Shown one piece after another: positions 1-6,433 of a DNA stretch of 6,433 nucleotides. Source of the stretch: Bacteroidota bacterium (lineage in GTDB: Bacteria; Bacteroidota; Ignavibacteria; Ignavibacteriales; Ignavibacteriaceae); NCBI GenBank assembly GCA_024278655.1, contig JAJRSV010000313.1, forward strand, positions 1 through 6,433, read 5' to 3'. Position 1 is the first letter of the stretch. Every line of letters starts with the position of its first letter. The notes beneath the pieces were generated by a model. The model was not told the DNA's origin, ran no database searches, and saw only the letters and a program-made list of their open reading frames with translations. The position numbers were made by a program, and so were the translations under genes.

Positions 1-2730
1 AAAAAGATTTTCTTCATCCTGGTAACTTTTTAATGCGCCATAAACCTTGAATAAAAATCTGTAATAGAAATAAAATCCTGCTGTCAACAGAATAAGAAGC
101 AAAAGAGGATTTCCGACAATTAAATTGAACAGAAAATAGAGAACTACTGCGAGGATTAATCCGAGTATTCCGCCGCCGAAAAAACTTGTTGAAAAACTCT
201 CGGACATATCATCGGAGGTAAAGAAAAATAACACAACCGCCCCGGCTACTATAACAAAATACCAAATGGTTACCAAGAAAATTGATTTTGGCAGGTATAT
301 TTCCGGACTAAAATAAGAGTAGGCGAGCAGCAGCAGTCCCGCAATAAGAGGTAGCAGCATTCCGGTTGCAAGTAAAATCCCGTTCCATCTTCCGCCCGAA
401 AGGAACTTTGATTTTATTTTCTTTGCTTTCTCCTGCGCTTCTTTATAACGCTTTGCGATTACAGTACCGGGAAAGTATTCTACAAAAAACCCGATAAATT
501 TTTTCAGCCGGTTGTCAAAATCTTCGCTGCCGTACATCAGCATTGTTTCTTCTTTATTCAGCGGATACTCGTGGTAGAAAACTGAAATCCATGCAATAGT
601 TACAGCATCGAGGTCGTTTAAATCTTTTTCCAATTCTTTTTCGATGTGCTTTCTTTTTTCGTAAAGGTCTCCGGGTTTGTGAATAGCTACTTTCTCAACC
701 GATTTACCGTTCTCTTTTTTGTTTATGTAGAGAACCGGCGTAAAACCGAATCCGCGGATTATTTTCATCAACGCGGTATTATCGTTAAACGGCGAAGTCC
801 GCCAACCGGCATTCTCCATATTAAATATTTCAAAACAATATTCCGCTTCACCGGTGTAGCCGTTCATTTCGAGGAAAGTATAAATTCTCGCTTCTTTATT
901 CTTTAATATTTTTTTATACTTATGAAAATGCTCGTCGAATTCCTTCGCGAGGTCAATAAGATTGTAACACATGTTTCCGCTTAATCCTTCGTAACCTCTT
1001 CCCGGATCCAGAATATAAGGTAACATTTTCGGTAATGCTTCCGATTCAAAAGTATATTCGTTTACAGCATCATTAAATTTTTCAAATATATCGGCATTCA
1101 TAAAATTCAGCCAAACATAGAATTTGTTTTCCTGCATAATATTCGCTGCTTCATCCGGATGATCGAACAAATAACCGGCTAAATCGCTAAGCGAATTGAA
1201 ATTAATTGAATCCTCTTTTTTCAGATGATAGTATGGAACATTTTTTTCAATCGAGAAACGTAAATCGTAAATAACATAGTAAATGGCGAGTTCCTTTTCG
1301 TAACGCTCAAAATAGCTGCGGTACTTTTCCACTTCGGCAACCGCATTTTTCGAAAGAAGATAAAGGTAGAATTTATCGTCCTGATTTGTTAGCAGCTTCC
1401 GGTATTCAACAATGTTCTCATCTAAAACGGTTATGATTTCCTTTTTACTTTTGTAAGGTTTCCCGTCAATTCCGGTGTAAGAAAAGTCCCTGTCCAAAAC
1501 GTAAACCGCAAATGCAGTTCCGGTTTGTTCATTATCTTTAAATTTATAATCGGTTATATCGGCTATTTCAACATAGAGCCGTTTATCTCCCTGTTCCTTC
1601 AGCCATTCTTTTACTGTTCCGCGGTAAAGATGTTTGCGTCCCGTCTCGGGATAATCGTTTATAAGCTTTGCAAGCTGTCCGGGTGTTGAAGCGGATAATC
1701 TTTTTCCTTTATCGTCTGTACCAAAGTCGAATGGGTTTGTATATTCCGGCTCCGGTTCCGTTATTATATCCGGTGCTTCGTCATTCAACCATTTACCGAC
1801 TTCCGCATAACCCCAGCGAAACTTATGGTCTCGCAGAGTTAATCCTTTTATTAAGTAAGCAATATCATCATCCATTCCGGCGGACAGGGGAGGATTACCT
1901 TCGAACATTAATCTTAAAAATTCCAAATCGTCCATACTGTCAGGCGGAACTTCATCTGACCAGAGTTCCCAAACGGTTATACCGAGTGCGTAGTAATCAA
2001 CCGCTTTGGTAATAAACGTTTCGCCGCGCAGATTCATTCTGTATTCCGGTGCCGCATAAATAGGTGTTTGAAAAATATTCGTTCTGCGGAATAGTTCACC
2101 TTCGTCGATTAGAGAAGCAATTCCGAAATCACCGATTAGAATGTCCTGCTTTATTTTATCTTTTAAGAAAATGTTTGAAGGTTGTATATCGCGGTGAATG
2201 ATTCCGTTTTGGTGGCAGTAATTAAGCGCCTCTATAATTTCACCGATGAACTTTTTAATCAGTGTTAAATCGGCTACGGGAAGATTATCCGCAAGCGAAC
2301 CCTGGTCGGCATACTCGAGGATTTCAAAAAACCTCTCTTCAAAGTATCCGTAATCAATCACACGGATAATATCGGGATGTTTGAACTTCCGTATCTTTTT
2401 AATCAAATCGATTTTAGGTTTAACGAAAGGATAGTAGTATTTCAGAATGAATTGTTCTTCGTTTCTTTCAATAAGAAATATCTGCGCTTCGGAAGTTGAC
2501 TCGGATATTTTTTTTATCAGACGGTATTCTTTTTTATTGAAACGATAAAGATTATCCTTTGTCTGTCCGGGCACAATACTGCCTCCGAATCCTGATTTGA
2601 TAACCTTACCGTCAACCTTTTCCGTTTGACCGGAAAGATTAATCGTCTCGTCAATCCTTACGGTTTCGCCGGAACCGAGCCGGACGGTGCCGGAGTCTTT
2701 TATGCTTATTGTGTCTTTACTTTTACTCAT
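1..2730 (-). CDS. Membrane-anchored eukaryotic-like Ser/Thr protein kinase, C-terminus cut by window edge
   Basis: A frame of 910 codons opens at the ATG at 2730-2728 and reaches base 1 without a stop, so the protein is partial at its C-terminus. The start is well supported: an in-frame TAA lies at 2751-2749 and the next Met is residue 232, inside the kinase fold. Residues 1-66 are a Ser/Thr/Gly-rich extension. Residues 69-318 are a protein kinase fold: Lys97 (ILKYY, ATP-binding Lys), HPDII at 118-122, HRDIQPSN at 179-186 (catalytic Asp181, Asn186), DFG at 201-203, APE at 227-229, DYYALG from Asp245, and RDHKFRW at 303-309. Residues 348-458 and 512-620 are two diverged copies of one module. 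A Lys-rich stretch (763-775) precedes four hydrophobic helices (about 785-804, 817-837, 851-871, 875-893). The expected activity is phosphorylation of Ser/Thr on cytoplasmic proteins at the inner membrane. The glycine loop is degenerate and HRD+2 is Gln rather than Lys, so activity is likely but not certain. It lies 25 bases downstream of the TPR gene, probably in one operon. The substrate is unknown. Confidence 0.96.
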   Translation of the reverse strand, partial: MSKSKDTISIKDSGTVRLGSGETVRIDETINLSGQTEKVDGKVIKSGFGGSIVPGQTKDNLYRFNKKEYRLIKKISESTSEAQIFLIERNEEQFILKYYYPFVKPKIDLIKKIRKFKHPDIIRVIDYGYFEERFFEILEYADQGSLADNLPVADLTLIKKFIGEIIEALNYCHQNGIIHRDIQPSNIFLKDKIKQDILIGDFGIASLIDEGELFRRTNIFQTPIYAAPEYRMNLRGETFITKAVDYYALGITVWELWSDEVPPDSMDDLEFLRLMFEGNPPLSAGMDDDIAYLIKGLTLRDHKFRWGYAEVGKWLNDEAPDIITEPEPEYTNPFDFGTDDKGKRLSASTPGQLAKLINDYPETGRKHLYRGTVKEWLKEQGDKRLYVEIADITDYKFKDNEQTGTAFAVYVLDRDFSYTGIDGKPYKSKKEIITVLDENIVEYRKLLTNQDDKFYLYLLSKNAVAEVEKYRSYFERYEKELAIYYVIYDLRFSIEKNVPYYHLKKEDSINFNSLSDLAGYLFDHPDEAANIMQENKFYVWLNFMNADIFEKFNDAVNEYTFESEALPKMLPYILDPGRGYEGLSGNMCYNLIDLAKEFDEHFHKYKKILKNKEARIYTFLEMNGYTGEAEYCFEIFNMENAGWRTSPFNDNTALMKIIRGFGFTPVLYINKKENGKSVEKVAIHKPGDLYEKRKHIEKELEKDLNDLDAVTIAWISVFYHEYPLNKEETMLMYGSEDFDNRLKKFIGFFVEYFPGTVIAKRYKEAQEKAKKIKSKFLSGGRWNGILLATGMLLPLIAGLLLLAYSYFSPEIYLPKSIFLVTIWYFVIVAGAVVLFFFTSDDMSESFSTSFFGGGILGLILAVVLYFLFNLIVGNPLLLLILLTAGFYFYYRFLFKVYGALKSYQDEENLF
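52..378 (-). other. Four-helix membrane domain of the kinase (residues 785-893)
   Basis: Four hydrophobic stretches of 19-21 residues lie close together: about 785-804 (ILLATG..LLPLIAG-type), 817-837, 851-871 (starting FGGGILG) and 875-893. Loops are short; the loop between helices 2 and 3 is acidic and Ser-rich (TSDDMSES, 838-845). The Lys/Arg-rich stretch RYKEAQEKAKKIKSK (761-775) precedes helix 1, and basic residues also follow helix 4 (Arg891, Lys895, Lys901). By the positive-inside rule both the kinase domain and the tail should be cytoplasmic, which agrees with an even number of helices. Confidence 0.85.
871..1197 (-). other. Kinase middle region, copy B of the duplicated module (residues 512-620)
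   Basis: This is the partner of the module at residues 348-458. The offset is 164 residues for the first block (Leu517-Ala518, Asp523, Pro525, Trp540-Leu541) and 162 for the rest (Leu574-Asp575, Tyr580, Gly582, Gly585, Asp599-Glu600, Tyr605, Lys607, Leu609, Asn611, Tyr617, Leu620). Constant spacing over about 110 residues argues for a true ancient duplication despite low identity. The copies are too diverged to be seen as a DNA repeat. Confidence 0.7.
1357..1689 (-). other. Kinase middle region, copy A of an internally duplicated module (residues 348-458)
   Basis: This protein-level repeat aligns with residues 512-620 almost without gaps. Shared positions in this copy are Leu353-Ala354, Asp359, Pro361, Trp376-Leu377, then Leu412-Asp413, Tyr418, Gly420, Gly423, then Asp437-Glu438, Tyr443, Lys445, Leu447, Asn449, Tyr455 and Leu458. 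The pattern reads LA....D.P, then WL, then LD....Y.G..G, then DE....Y.K.L.N.....Y..L. No known enzyme motif is visible, so a binding or sensory role is only a guess. Confidence 0.7.
1777..2526 (-). other. Protein kinase catalytic domain (residues 69-318 of the kinase)
   Basis: Seen in order: the N-lobe start EYRLIKKI (68-75); a loop at 75-85 with no glycine where GxGxxG is usual; Lys97 as the VAIK lysine; a helix C region at 104-117 that lacks the usual Glu nine residues before the HP motif (Leu109 sits there, with Asp108 beside it); hinge region EILEYADQGSL (136-146); the catalytic loop HRDIQPSN; DFG at 201-203; an activation segment of about 24 residues with Thr217 and Thr222 before APE; Asp245 of helix F; and Arg308, the usual partner of the APE Glu. 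The fold ends in WGYAEVGKWL (309-318). From memory, this ending (RWGxxEVxxWL) recurs in a group of bacterial kinases with long unannotated C-terminal regions. I cannot verify that here. Confidence 0.93.
2533..2730 (-). other. Ser/Thr/Gly-rich N-terminal extension of the kinase (residues 1-66)
   Basis: The extension comes before the kinase fold and resembles no domain I know. It contains a short internal echo, SGTVRL at 13-18 and SGETVRI at 20-26, of alternating type that suggests a beta hairpin, then Gly-rich sequence (SGFGGS, 46-51). At least a dozen Ser/Thr occur in the first 57 residues, so it could be an autophosphorylation segment or a small binding arm. The function is inferred only. 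Confidence 0.5.
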
Positions 2731-2745
2731 TTTAAAATACTTTTC
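2731..2745 (-). promoter_or_regulatory. Weak ribosome binding site and A/T-rich leader of the kinase gene
   Basis: On the coding strand the 25 bases between the two genes contain GAAAAG (2745-2740) nine bases before the ATG, followed by TATTTTAAA. This is a poor Shine-Dalgarno match. A better one, AAAGG, overlaps the TPR stop codon (2756-2752) but lies 21 bases from the start, too far for normal use. Translation may rely on the A/T-rich leader or on ribosomes finishing the TPR gene. No promoter or terminator fits in this gap. Confidence 0.35.
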
Positions 2746-2755
2746 GAATTACCTT

Positions 2756-5700
2756 TCAATCATCCGCCGAATAGTAATCGTACAAATTCATCATCATTTT
2801 TTTAGAGTTATCGGATAAAACTTCAGGTTCCGCTTTAATAGCTTCAGTTAATAATTCCATGGCTTCGCTGTGCATTTCCAGGTTATGGTAAACCGCGGCT
2901 ACGTTTAACTTCTGCTCAATTACTATTTGATCTTTATCGGTGTTGGTTTGAAGTAAACAGTCCAGAAGTTCATTATGATATTTTAACGATTCGCTGAAAC
3001 GGTTATTGTTAAAATAAAAGAGTGCAATTGTTCTGAGGGTTTTTAAAAATGCCGGATGTGTGTCCGGTAATATTTTTCTCGCATTCTCAACTGCCAGACA
3101 ATAATATTTTTCCGCCGTGTCAAGCTCTTCCTTTTTCCAGTAAATAAATGCCATTAAATCCGGAATCATAATCGAATAAGGATTGTTCCCGCCGAAATGT
3201 TCTTCATAGTACAATTCGGCTTCGGTTAAATATTTTATTGCCTCATCATATTTTCCCAGCCGTATATATAATTGTCCTGTTTGTATTGTTAGATAGGCTT
3301 TTTCAACGCGGTTGTCTTCCGCAATTGTTCCGGTTAAAGAATTATATATTTCCAAAGCTTCTTCGTTTTTAAACATCGCGAAATAAGTATCCGCAATTAT
3401 TTTATTTACATCGTACAAAAACGGGTGATTACTTTCCAAAGCGGCGGCTGCCTGGTCTTTTACTATTTTGAAATCAATCAGTGCGTCATCAAATTTTCCC
3501 AATCCCTTTTCGGTTTTGGCAAGTGCGTAAAGTGTTACGGAATATTCGGAGTGACTAACGCCCAAAGAATTTTTTAATATCTCCAGAATTTCCGTTAGTA
3601 TTTTATTCGCAAATTCGTACTGCCCGATATCAATAAGCTTATTTGCGTAATCACGTTTGCAAAACACCGTATCGGGATGCTTAGGACCCTGATTAGTTTC
3701 ATACAGTTCGATGTTATCGGCTAACAGTTCCAGAATCCGGCGCGTGTCTTCTTTTTTTTCCGCATCTTCAATTAGCTTTTTATTTTGCTCCGCTTTCTCT
3801 TTCCAGCTTTCGTCAACTGGTTTCTTTTCTTCTTTTTTTGAATCATCATCGTTGTAGAACGAAATTAAATCGGTGTATATTTTCACATAGCTTTCACCCG
3901 AACCGTAAAGTGTTTCCGGCTCACATTCAGCGGATATTCTGTTTAATATAACCACACTGTTTTGATAATCCTTTTTAAGCTGGTAATTAACCGAAAGCAC
4001 AAGCAAACTTTTTACCGCCTGCACGGAATTGACTCCGTAAATTTTTTCGGACAACACTGCTTTTCTTAACAATAAAGGTTCGAGCTTATCATAATTTTTA
4101 AAAGGAGCAATTTCATTTATCAGCATTCCCAGTACTTCGATTACAACAACTTCCGTCTCTTCATCCGGCGATGTAAGGTTATCCAGATACTCCCTGTATA
4201 AAGCTTCGGCTTTATCGTGTTCATCCGAATTGCTGTAAAGCCCGGCTAAATAATAAAGTTGATTAACTGTTACCGAATCTGTAAAACCGTAAATCTGTTG
4301 CGCACGCTCAAAACCATTTTTGTATAACGTTTCGGCTTTCTCCCGGTTCCCGAGCTCGTATTCAATTCTTGCATAGTTGCTTAAGCAGTTTAATATTTCG
4401 CTGTCGTACTCAATCTTATTCTTATCTATCGAGTCGAACAATTCTTCGAAATCTTTAACGGCTCCGTTCATATCGCCGTTAAGTTTTTTAGCTCCGGCAA
4501 TATTATTTAAAGTTAACAATGTCTGCTTATCGAACCGCCCGAGAATTCTTATTTGAATTTTATATAATTCACAAAACAATTCTATTGCTTTTTGATATTC
4601 CTCATCGTTCGAATATCCCATTCCCGTATCCAGCAGCATGTTACGGTAGTTAATATCGTCTTCTTCCCAAATGTTTCCGGCTGTTTCAACCGCCTTCGGA
4701 ATTAATGATAAAACCTGTTCCTTGTAACCCAATTCTCTTTTTACATTAATTATTCTGATTAAAGTGTTGTACGTTATCCTGTGATTCCGTCCGTAAGTTT
4801 TTACGTAATAATCGTATATGTGAACCAATTTAGGTTCGAGTAAATCGAATTCCTTTTGTTCGAACAACAGTTCATTAAACAGCTCAAGGTTTTCACAATA
4901 CCTTAGTGAATCTTTTCCGTACTTCTCTTCGATTAATTCCAGATTGTATTCGATTACCTTCCTTGCTTCATCCGTCTTTTTGTTCAGATAAAGAATTACC
5001 GCATAGTTCTGAATGTTTTTAATCGTGTCTTTATGTGTATCGCCGAGTATTTGAATTCTTAAGTCCAATCCTCTTTTTATATATTCTTCCGCCAGATTCA
5101 AATTACCTTTATCCTTATTGAGCCCTCCGAACAAATTATAAACCTCGGCTAACCTGATATCTGTCTCGGCCGATTTATCCAGCAAAATATTTTCGGTTTT
5201 CTTTATCGTTTCTTCCGCTTCATCGGGCAGTTTTGCCTGAAGGTAAAAAGCTGCAAGATTGAATAAACTGTTTACACTGTTCTTGTGTTCGCTGCCGAAG
5301 ATTTCCCCGAATATTTTTAATGCCTTGTTCTCAAACTCAATTGATTTTTTATAATCGTCTTTTGCACTGAATAACAATGCGCGCAAATGAAACAACTGAC
5401 CGTGTTCTTCATCATTTAAATTTTCCTTACTCAACAGCGCTTCAATCTTATCCAGATATTCTTCCGCCATCTCAAAGTTATCTTCCGAAAAAAGTAATTC
5501 GACAAAGTTTATCAGGATGCTTATAGTCTTCGGGTGGGATTTGCCGTAAGCGTTTGTACAAATGCCGATGCATTTATTAAAATATTCATGTGCTTCGGTA
5601 TGCCTGCCGGTTTCGGAATAAATAAAAGCCAGGTTACTTATGGAAGTAACGCTTTCGGGGTTATCGTAGCCGTATAATTCTCCTTCCGCTTCAATCAGCT

Positions 5701-6409
5701 TTTCGTAAATATTAATTGCATCATCAATCGAATTGTTATTGAAGTATGCACTTGCCAGGTTATTCAGAATACTCAGCTTATCTTTAACCGTTTTATCCGG
5801 ATCCTTATCGATTATGTCGAGAAGGTTCAGGTAAATTTTTATTGCCTTACCGTATTCCTCTTTTGCGGAATAAACCATACCAAGATTGGAATAAGCTGCT
5901 AAAGAGTTTATGTCGTTCTTTTCAATGTACTTTTCGCACAGCGAAATTGCTTCCCGGGCAAATTTCTCTGCTTCTTCTATTTTATTTAAATCGAGATTAA
6001 TAATTACCAGACGTGAAAGCGACGCACGTACGAAATCATCACTTTCATCAAGCTTTTTTCTGCTCCATTCATAAACAGTCTCAAAGTAGTTTACCGCAAT
6101 ATCAGGAATTCCGAGACCTTCGAATAACAATCCGAACACGGTAATTACCGATATTGCTTCCTTAAAATTGTATTCCTTTTCCCGGATGAAATTAAGCAGC
6201 GATTCGGGAGAGTATATCCCGGATGGGGAAAAATCAGGAGATAACCAGACCCAGTAGCGCGACAGCATTAACTCGTTATCTTTGCTTACAAAAAGTATAA
6301 TTACCGTTTCCATATCCGAAAGAAAATCGTAAAGACCTTTTTTATCATCGAGCAACATAAACTGCCGGGCAATTTCCTTTACCGATCTTTCATTCATTTC
6401 GTTGTTCAT
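2756..6409 (-). CDS. Large TPR-repeat protein (kinesin-light-chain-like repeats), probable scaffold or sensor
   Basis: The protein has 1217 residues from the ATG at 6409 to a TGA at 2758-2756. After a helical N-terminal part of about 90 residues (with RYWVWLSPDF at 51-60), I count roughly 25 helix-pair repeats. Many have the longer 40-42-residue spacing and a G-x-x-H-P-x-T type link, as in GKSHPKT (289-295), GDTHKDT (456-462), GPKHPDT (908-914) and PDTHPAF (1115-1121), which is typical of kinesin-light-chain-like TPRs. Clear repeats include 171-201, 212-247, 255-289, 671-708, 1037-1073 and 1080-1115. A charged linker at 855-885 splits the array into about 18 and 7-8 repeats. There is no signal peptide, transmembrane segment or catalytic motif. 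TPR arrays bind proteins or peptides, so a cytoplasmic scaffold working with the adjacent kinase is the simplest reading, but this is inferred. The start is uncertain: the same frame is open from 6410 to the window edge, and neither the first ATG nor Met5 has a Shine-Dalgarno sequence. Confidence 0.95.
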   Translation of the reverse strand: MNNEMNERSVKEIARQFMLLDDKKGLYDFLSDMETVIILFVSKDNELMLSRYWVWLSPDFSPSGIYSPESLLNFIREKEYNFKEAISVITVFGLLFEGLGIPDIAVNYFETVYEWSRKKLDESDDFVRASLSRLVIINLDLNKIEEAEKFAREAISLCEKYIEKNDINSLAAYSNLGMVYSAKEEYGKAIKIYLNLLDIIDKDPDKTVKDKLSILNNLASAYFNNNSIDDAINIYEKLIEAEGELYGYDNPESVTSISNLAFIYSETGRHTEAHEYFNKCIGICTNAYGKSHPKTISILINFVELLFSEDNFEMAEEYLDKIEALLSKENLNDEEHGQLFHLRALLFSAKDDYKKSIEFENKALKIFGEIFGSEHKNSVNSLFNLAAFYLQAKLPDEAEETIKKTENILLDKSAETDIRLAEVYNLFGGLNKDKGNLNLAEEYIKRGLDLRIQILGDTHKDTIKNIQNYAVILYLNKKTDEARKVIEYNLELIEEKYGKDSLRYCENLELFNELLFEQKEFDLLEPKLVHIYDYYVKTYGRNHRITYNTLIRIINVKRELGYKEQVLSLIPKAVETAGNIWEEDDINYRNMLLDTGMGYSNDEEYQKAIELFCELYKIQIRILGRFDKQTLLTLNNIAGAKKLNGDMNGAVKDFEELFDSIDKNKIEYDSEILNCLSNYARIEYELGNREKAETLYKNGFERAQQIYGFTDSVTVNQLYYLAGLYSNSDEHDKAEALYREYLDNLTSPDEETEVVVIEVLGMLINEIAPFKNYDKLEPLLLRKAVLSEKIYGVNSVQAVKSLLVLSVNYQLKKDYQNSVVILNRISAECEPETLYGSGESYVKIYTDLISFYNDDDSKKEEKKPVDESWKEKAEQNKKLIEDAEKKEDTRRILELLADNIELYETNQGPKHPDTVFCKRDYANKLIDIGQYEFANKILTEILEILKNSLGVSHSEYSVTLYALAKTEKGLGKFDDALIDFKIVKDQAAAALESNHPFLYDVNKIIADTYFAMFKNEEALEIYNSLTGTIAEDNRVEKAYLTIQTGQLYIRLGKYDEAIKYLTEAELYYEEHFGGNNPYSIMIPDLMAFIYWKKEELDTAEKYYCLAVENARKILPDTHPAFLKTLRTIALFYFNNNRFSESLKYHNELLDCLLQTNTDKDQIVIEQKLNVAAVYHNLEMHSEAMELLTEAIKAEPEVLSDNSKKMMMNLYDYYSADD
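3755..3847 (-). other. Charged linker dividing the TPR array (residues 855-885)
   Basis: About 30 residues rich in Asp, Lys and Glu (starting DDSKKEEKK) interrupt the otherwise continuous repeats. The residues before it (about 840-852) are the last helical pair of the long array, and TPR-type helices resume near 890. It probably forms a flexible or extended helical hinge between two superhelices, which could hold different partners. Confidence 0.6.
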
Positions 6410-6433
6410 AAAGTAATCGATAATTTTTTTGCT

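Noticed and set aside
646..906. Open frame of 86 codons on the plus strand
   Set aside because: It lies wholly antisense to the kinase gene, has no recognisable domain or ribosome site, and its composition is that of a reverse-complement shadow.
1668..2012. Open frame of 114 codons on the plus strand
   Set aside because: It is antisense to the end of the kinase domain and the start of the middle region. Its Arg/Leu/Pro/Tyr-rich, motif-free product is typical of a shadow frame.
2506..2516. Run of eight T (eight A on the coding strand) within the kinase gene near the ATP-binding loop, considered as a phase-variable or slippage site
   Set aside because: The run encodes Ile-Lys-Lys-Ile in a normal helical or strand context. 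Such A runs are common in AT-rich coding DNA, and no second frame continues as a sensible protein.
2731..2755. Possible promoter or terminator between the two genes
   Set aside because: The gap is only 25 bases, with no hairpin followed by a T run. The TTCGAA palindrome in it is too short to mean anything.
2756..6409. Possible CHAT protease, STAND/NACHT ATPase or other effector domain fused to the TPR array
   Set aside because: I looked for Walker A/B motifs, His/Cys catalytic pairs and other effector signatures at both ends and in the linker. Only helical repeat sequence and a charged linker are present.

Overview
The window holds two protein-coding genes, both on the minus strand and read from right to left, and almost no non-coding DNA. 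The first gene (2756-6409, possibly starting beyond the right edge) encodes a very large protein built almost entirely of tetratricopeptide (TPR) repeats of the kinesin-light-chain-like type. The second starts 25 bases after its stop codon. It encodes a eukaryotic-like Ser/Thr protein kinase (start at 2730) whose frame stays open for 910 codons to base 1, so its end lies outside the window. I translated it codon by codon and found no stop.

The kinase has four parts: a short Ser/Thr- and Gly-rich N-terminal extension; a protein kinase fold with intact VAIK-type Lys, HRD, DFG and APE elements but a degenerate ATP-binding glycine loop and Gln in place of the HRD+2 Lys; a long middle region containing two diverged copies of one module of about 110 residues; and four predicted transmembrane helices near the end. 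The Lys/Arg-rich stretch before the first helix puts the kinase in the cytoplasm. The TPR protein has no signal peptide, no membrane segment and no recognisable catalytic domain, so it is most simply a cytoplasmic scaffold or sensor. The close spacing suggests co-transcription and a shared job: a TPR protein binding partners and a membrane-anchored kinase acting on or with them. That pairing is inferred from position only.

The DNA is moderately AT-rich and uses the standard code. The proteins are rich in Lys, Glu, Asn, Ile and Tyr, and the start regions are A/T-rich with weak or absent Shine-Dalgarno sequences. This fits a bacterium of the Bacteroidota/Ignavibacteriota kind, but no taxonomic marker is present and this is a soft guess. 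I see no RNA genes, mobile elements, CRISPR arrays, DNA-level repeats or terminators. The plus strand carries only antisense open frames.
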